From NCBI GenBank assembly GCA_910588455.1, contig CAJUPG010000085.1, positions 1 through 7,675 of the forward strand: a stretch of 7,675 nt of DNA. The letters are read 5' to 3'. The notes beneath the pieces were generated by a model. It was not told the origin of the DNA. It did not search any database and was given only the letters and a program-made list of their open reading frames with translations. The number at the start of each line of letters is the position of its first letter. The first letter of the stretch is position 1. The translations under genes were made by a program, and so were the position numbers. Below, one piece after another: positions 5,254 through 7,675 of this stretch. The DNA comes from an uncultured Oscillospiraceae bacterium (GTDB lineage Bacteria > Bacillota > Clostridia > Oscillospirales > Oscillospiraceae).

Positions 5254-5957
5254 TGCTTCACCGCCTCCGCTAAATTCACCTGGCCTGTGTAATAGGCCTT
5301 GCCTACAATGGCTCCATAGAGGCCCATCTCATGCAGCCGGACCAAATCTTCGTTGCAGGACACACCACCGGAAGCCACAATCTGGCAGGAGACCTCCTTT
5401 TGCAGCGCTTCCAGCCGTCCGAAAGACGGCCCGGACAGGGCCCCGTCGGTGTCAATGTCTGTAAAGATAATCGTCTTTACACCAATTGCCTCCATTTGCT
5501 TTGCGAACGCCAAGAAATCCAGACCCGAGTCCTCCACCCAGCCGGCGGTTTTTACCCGGCCGTTCTGGGTGTCGATGCCCACGGCAATCTGCTCCCCGAA
5601 GCGCCGGACGGCCTCCCGCACCAGCTCCGGGCGGCTGACGGCAGCGGAGCCGATGACTGCCCGGCGCACACCCAAGGCAAACACCGCCTCCAGATCCTCC
5701 ATGGTGCGGATGCCGCCCCCCAGTTCCACCTGCAGGCCGGAAGCTTCCGCCACCCGGCGGACAATTTCGCTGTTTTGCCGCACGCCGTCCCTGGCACCGT
5801 CCAAATCCACCATATGAATCCAGCGGGCCCCAGCCTGGACGAACGCTTGCGCGGTCTCCAGTGGGTCCTGGGCCACCTGATGTACCGTGCCGAAATCGCC
5901 CTTGTACAGCCGGACCACCTGGCCGTCCTTTAAATCAATCGCGGGAAGTATGTGCAT
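5247..5957 (-). CDS. hisA: ProFAR isomerase
   Basis: HisA is the (beta-alpha)8 barrel that isomerises ProFAR to PRFAR, the fourth step of histidine biosynthesis and the step before HisF. The 236-residue chain has the expected length. Catalytic Asp8 (LPAIDLKDG) and Asp129 (VGIDTQNG) are both present. Phosphate loops are GGGIRT (80-85) and ASGGV, and TDIDTDG lies between them. An in-frame GTG at 5966 is possible, but the ribosome site AAGGGG would then be almost in contact with it. The ATG at 5957 lies 10 nt from that site and gives the standard N-terminus MHILPAIDL. It follows the YdcF-like gene by 21 nt, with no usable promoter between, so transcription probably comes from further upstream. 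No TrpF-like (PriA) role is suggested: the genome context is histidine only. Confidence 0.97.
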   Translation of the reverse strand: MHILPAIDLKDGQVVRLYKGDFGTVHQVAQDPLETAQAFVQAGARWIHMVDLDGARDGVRQNSEIVRRVAEASGLQVELGGGIRTMEDLEAVFALGVRRAVIGSAAVSRPELVREAVRRFGEQIAVGIDTQNGRVKTAGWVEDSGLDFLAFAKQMEAIGVKTIIFTDIDTDGALSGPSFGRLEALQKEVSCQIVASGGVSCNEDLVRLHEMGLYGAIVGKAYYTGQVNLAEAVKQC

Positions 5958-5978
5958 CCAAATCACACCCCTTAATCA

Positions 5979-6620
5979 TTATGTAAACTTGTCAAAGAGG
6001 AAGGATTTCACCAGTGCCAAGGGCTCCCGGATATACATATGCAGCCGGGAAGGCAGATGGCTGGAGGGCGCCGCCAGGGTAGAAACCTCCACAAAGCCCG
6101 CGCGGCCCGCCAGCATCCGGGCTCGGGTCAGGTGAAAGCCGTTGGATACCACCAGCACCCCCTGCTCCAAATCGTACCCCTGCTGCTCCAGCACTTCCTT
6201 GGAGTAGGCAAAATTCTGCATGGTGTTGTGGGAGCGGTCCTCCAATAGAATTGTTTCCCGGGAAATACCATGTTCTTCCAAATAATCCGCCATCGCCTGC
6301 GCTTCGCTCATGGGCTCGTCGCTGCCCTGGCCGCCGGAGACCACCACCAGCAGATCCGGGTGGTCCTCCAGATAGTCCAGCGCCCGGTCCAGCCGGTCCT
6401 GGAGCAGAATTGACGGTCCCCAGGGCTTTACCTGGCAGCCCAAAATAATCATAGCCTTAGGCTCCCCGTGAAAATCGTCCCGGCTTCCACTGAGGACCTG
6501 CCCCAGCAGCAGGGCAAATACCAGCAGCCCGGACAGACCCAGGCCCAGCAGAATCTTGAGCCAGGCCGGAACGCGCCGGCCCTTGTAGCGGCGAATTTCA
6601 GTTTTTTGTATCTTGCTCAT
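5979..6620 (-). CDS. YdcF/SanA family (DUF218) membrane-anchored protein
   Basis: A 213-residue protein with a basic N-terminus (MSKIQKTEIRRYKGRR), one membrane segment at about 19-44 and an outward-facing DUF218 domain. The domain motifs are MIILGCQV (57-64), VVSGGQGSDEPMSEAQAM (93-110), EDRSHNTMQN (127-136) and VVSNGFHLTRARML (157-170), in the order seen in YdcF, SanA and related proteins. Members bind S-adenosylmethionine (E. coli YdcF) or have been linked to envelope integrity (SanA), but the general reaction is not known. The positive-inside rule puts the N-terminus in the cytoplasm. Its ATG overlaps the stop codon of the ABC-F gene as ATGA, with GGAGGAGG just upstream. The two genes are therefore translationally coupled. 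It precedes hisA by 21 nt; no known link to histidine synthesis. Confidence 0.9.
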   Translation of the reverse strand: MSKIQKTEIRRYKGRRVPAWLKILLGLGLSGLLVFALLLGQVLSGSRDDFHGEPKAMIILGCQVKPWGPSILLQDRLDRALDYLEDHPDLLVVVSGGQGSDEPMSEAQAMADYLEEHGISRETILLEDRSHNTMQNFAYSKEVLEQQGYDLEQGVLVVSNGFHLTRARMLAGRAGFVEVSTLAAPSSHLPSRLHMYIREPLALVKSFLFDKFT

Positions 6621-7675
6621 CCTCGCGCCTCCTCCAGCTGGGCAGACAGAGCTTCCCAGGTGTCATACAGCCCTGCCAGCTCCGCCTCCAGGGCCTCCCG
6701 CTGGGTATAAAGCTCCTGGAGCTTCACATAGTCTGCGGCAGACGCTTCCATCTGCGCCTCCAGCCCCTTCAGTTCCTCCTCCGCCCTGGCCACAGCCCGT
6801 TCGGAGGCAGCCACCTCTTTTTCCAGATTCTTGGTGCCGCCAGGGCGCTTTGGCTTGTCCTTTTTGACCTTCTGAGGGGGCTCCGGTCCGGCTTCCACTA
6901 CTTTTTTTCGCTGCCGGGCCTCCAGAAACTCCTGATAAGTCCCCTGAAAATCCAAAATCTGCCCGTTCTCCAACAGCCAGATCCGGCTGGCAAAGCGCTC
7001 AATGAAGTAACGGTCATGGGAGACGAAAAGCAGATTCCCTTCGTACTCCTCCACTGCCTCTTCAATCCACTCCCGGCTCTGGATGTCCAAATGGTTGGTG
7101 GGCTCGTCCAAAATCAGCAGGTTGATTTTTTCATCCATCAGCATACATAGCCGCAGGCGGCTCTGCTCCCCGCCGGACAGGGCGGATACGGGCTTGAACA
7201 CGTCCTCCCCCCGGAAGTTGAAGGAGGCGAGCCGGTTTCGGGCGGTCTGGGCGGTGCAGTCCAAATCGTAGAGCAGGGTGTTCACCAGGGAGCGCTCCGG
7301 GTGGTCGAAGTGGACGTGCTGTGGCAAGTAACCTGCCTTTACAGTCGGCCCAAACCGGAGCTTTCCCTCGTCGGGCAGCTCTTCACCCAGGAGGATTTTC
7401 AACAAAGTAGTCTTACCTGTGCCATTGTCGCCAATGAGGGCGATGCGCTCATCTCCGGCCACCTCCAGGTTCACCCCGGAGAACAGGGTCCGGTCTCCGA
7501 AGCCCTTGGCCACCCCCTTCAGGGTGAGCACTTCGTCCCCCCGGAAATCCCGCTCGCCAAAACGGACCTGCATTTTCCGCTGCTTTTTGGGGCGGTCAGT
7601 GACCCGCATACGCTCAATGCGCTTCTCCATGGACTGGGCCCGCTTGAAAATCTTGTCGTTGCCCGAGTAGGCCCA
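6617..7675 (-). CDS. ABC-F family ATPase (partial, N-terminus beyond the right edge)
   Basis: The last 352 codons of an ABC-F protein; the frame stays open to base 7675. ABC-F proteins are soluble twin-ATPase factors that act on the ribosome, some easing stalled translation and some giving antibiotic resistance. The fragment starts in the inter-domain linker (residues 1-35, rich in K/R). It contains a complete second ATPase domain: Walker A GDNGTGKTT (82-90), Q-loop YLPQ (116-119), signature LSGGEQ (166-171), Walker B LLILDEP (186-192) with the catalytic Glu, and switch His in SHDRYF (219-224). A basic, Pro/Lys-rich stretch (about 260-285) leads into a C-terminal coiled coil to the end, as in the Uup/YdiF types. 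There is no membrane domain, so it is not a transporter. The linker tip and first ATPase domain are outside the window, so the subfamily cannot be given. Confidence 0.95.
   Translation of the reverse strand, partial: WAYSGNDKIFKRAQSMEKRIERMRVTDRPKKQRKMQVRFGERDFRGDEVLTLKGVAKGFGDRTLFSGVNLEVAGDERIALIGDNGTGKTTLLKILLGEELPDEGKLRFGPTVKAGYLPQHVHFDHPERSLVNTLLYDLDCTAQTARNRLASFNFRGEDVFKPVSALSGGEQSRLRLCMLMDEKINLLILDEPTNHLDIQSREWIEEAVEEYEGNLLFVSHDRYFIERFASRIWLLENGQILDFQGTYQEFLEARQRKKVVEAGPEPPQKVKKDKPKRPGGTKNLEKEVAASERAVARAEEELKGLEAQMEASAADYVKLQELYTQREALEAELAGLYDTWEALSAQLEEARG

Noticed and set aside
5331..5933. A 200-codon open frame on the plus strand inside hisA
   Set aside because: It lies wholly within a clear hisA gene, has no start signal and shows no family motif.
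5978..5995. TTGACA on the minus strand (5995-5990) with CATAAT (5983-5978) just before hisA, looking like a his promoter
   Set aside because: Only 6 nt separate the two hexamers, too few for a sigma-A promoter, and nothing suitable lies at 16-18 nt. TTGACA here encodes the end of the YdcF-like protein.

Overview
The window looks like chromosomal DNA from a GC-rich member of the Clostridia (Bacillota), probably of the Oscillospiraceae/Flavonifractor type. This is inferred from strong AGGAGG-type ribosome binding sites, sigma-A-like promoters, an rpsB-tsf operon, a YlmC/YmxH-type PRC-barrel gene typical of spore-forming Bacillota, and protein sequences of clostridial character. The species cannot be fixed from sequence reading alone. 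No mobile element, CRISPR array, tRNA or rRNA is visible. Every gene except two lies on the minus strand, and coding density is high; the longest gene-free stretch is about 233 bases.

Left part (1-1491): the minus-strand rpsB-tsf operon encodes ribosomal protein S2 and elongation factor Ts; tsf runs off the left edge. A good extended -10 promoter and a leader of about 114 nt with several possible stems precede rpsB. The same intergenic region holds a promoter facing the other way.

Plus-strand pair (1492-2711): a small heptad-repeat coiled-coil protein and a lipoprotein with four Asp-box (BNR) repeats. They are probably co-transcribed and end at a strong hairpin (2715-2741) that can act as a terminator in both directions. 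Neither has a known function; this is the least explained part of the window.

Right part (2750-7675), minus strand, read from right to left: the C-terminal part of an ABC-F ATPase, a membrane-anchored YdcF/DUF218 protein, hisA, hisF, hisI, hisE, a Bax inhibitor-1 family membrane protein and a YlmC/YmxH PRC-barrel protein. Spacing is tight throughout (4-nt and 7-nt overlaps, gaps of 7 to 55 nt). The four his genes give the middle of histidine biosynthesis from phosphoribosyl-ATP: HisE pyrophosphohydrolase, HisI cyclohydrolase, HisA isomerase and HisF cyclase. HisH, the glutaminase partner of HisF, is not in the window although HisF keeps its ammonia-gate residues. A likely internal promoter overlaps the hisI stop codon and would drive hisE and possibly the two genes after it.

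Most of the window is ordinary housekeeping DNA. I did not find convincing evidence of a new biological system. The points most worth a second look are the rpsB leader, the coiled-coil/lipoprotein pair, the internal hisE promoter and the missing hisH.
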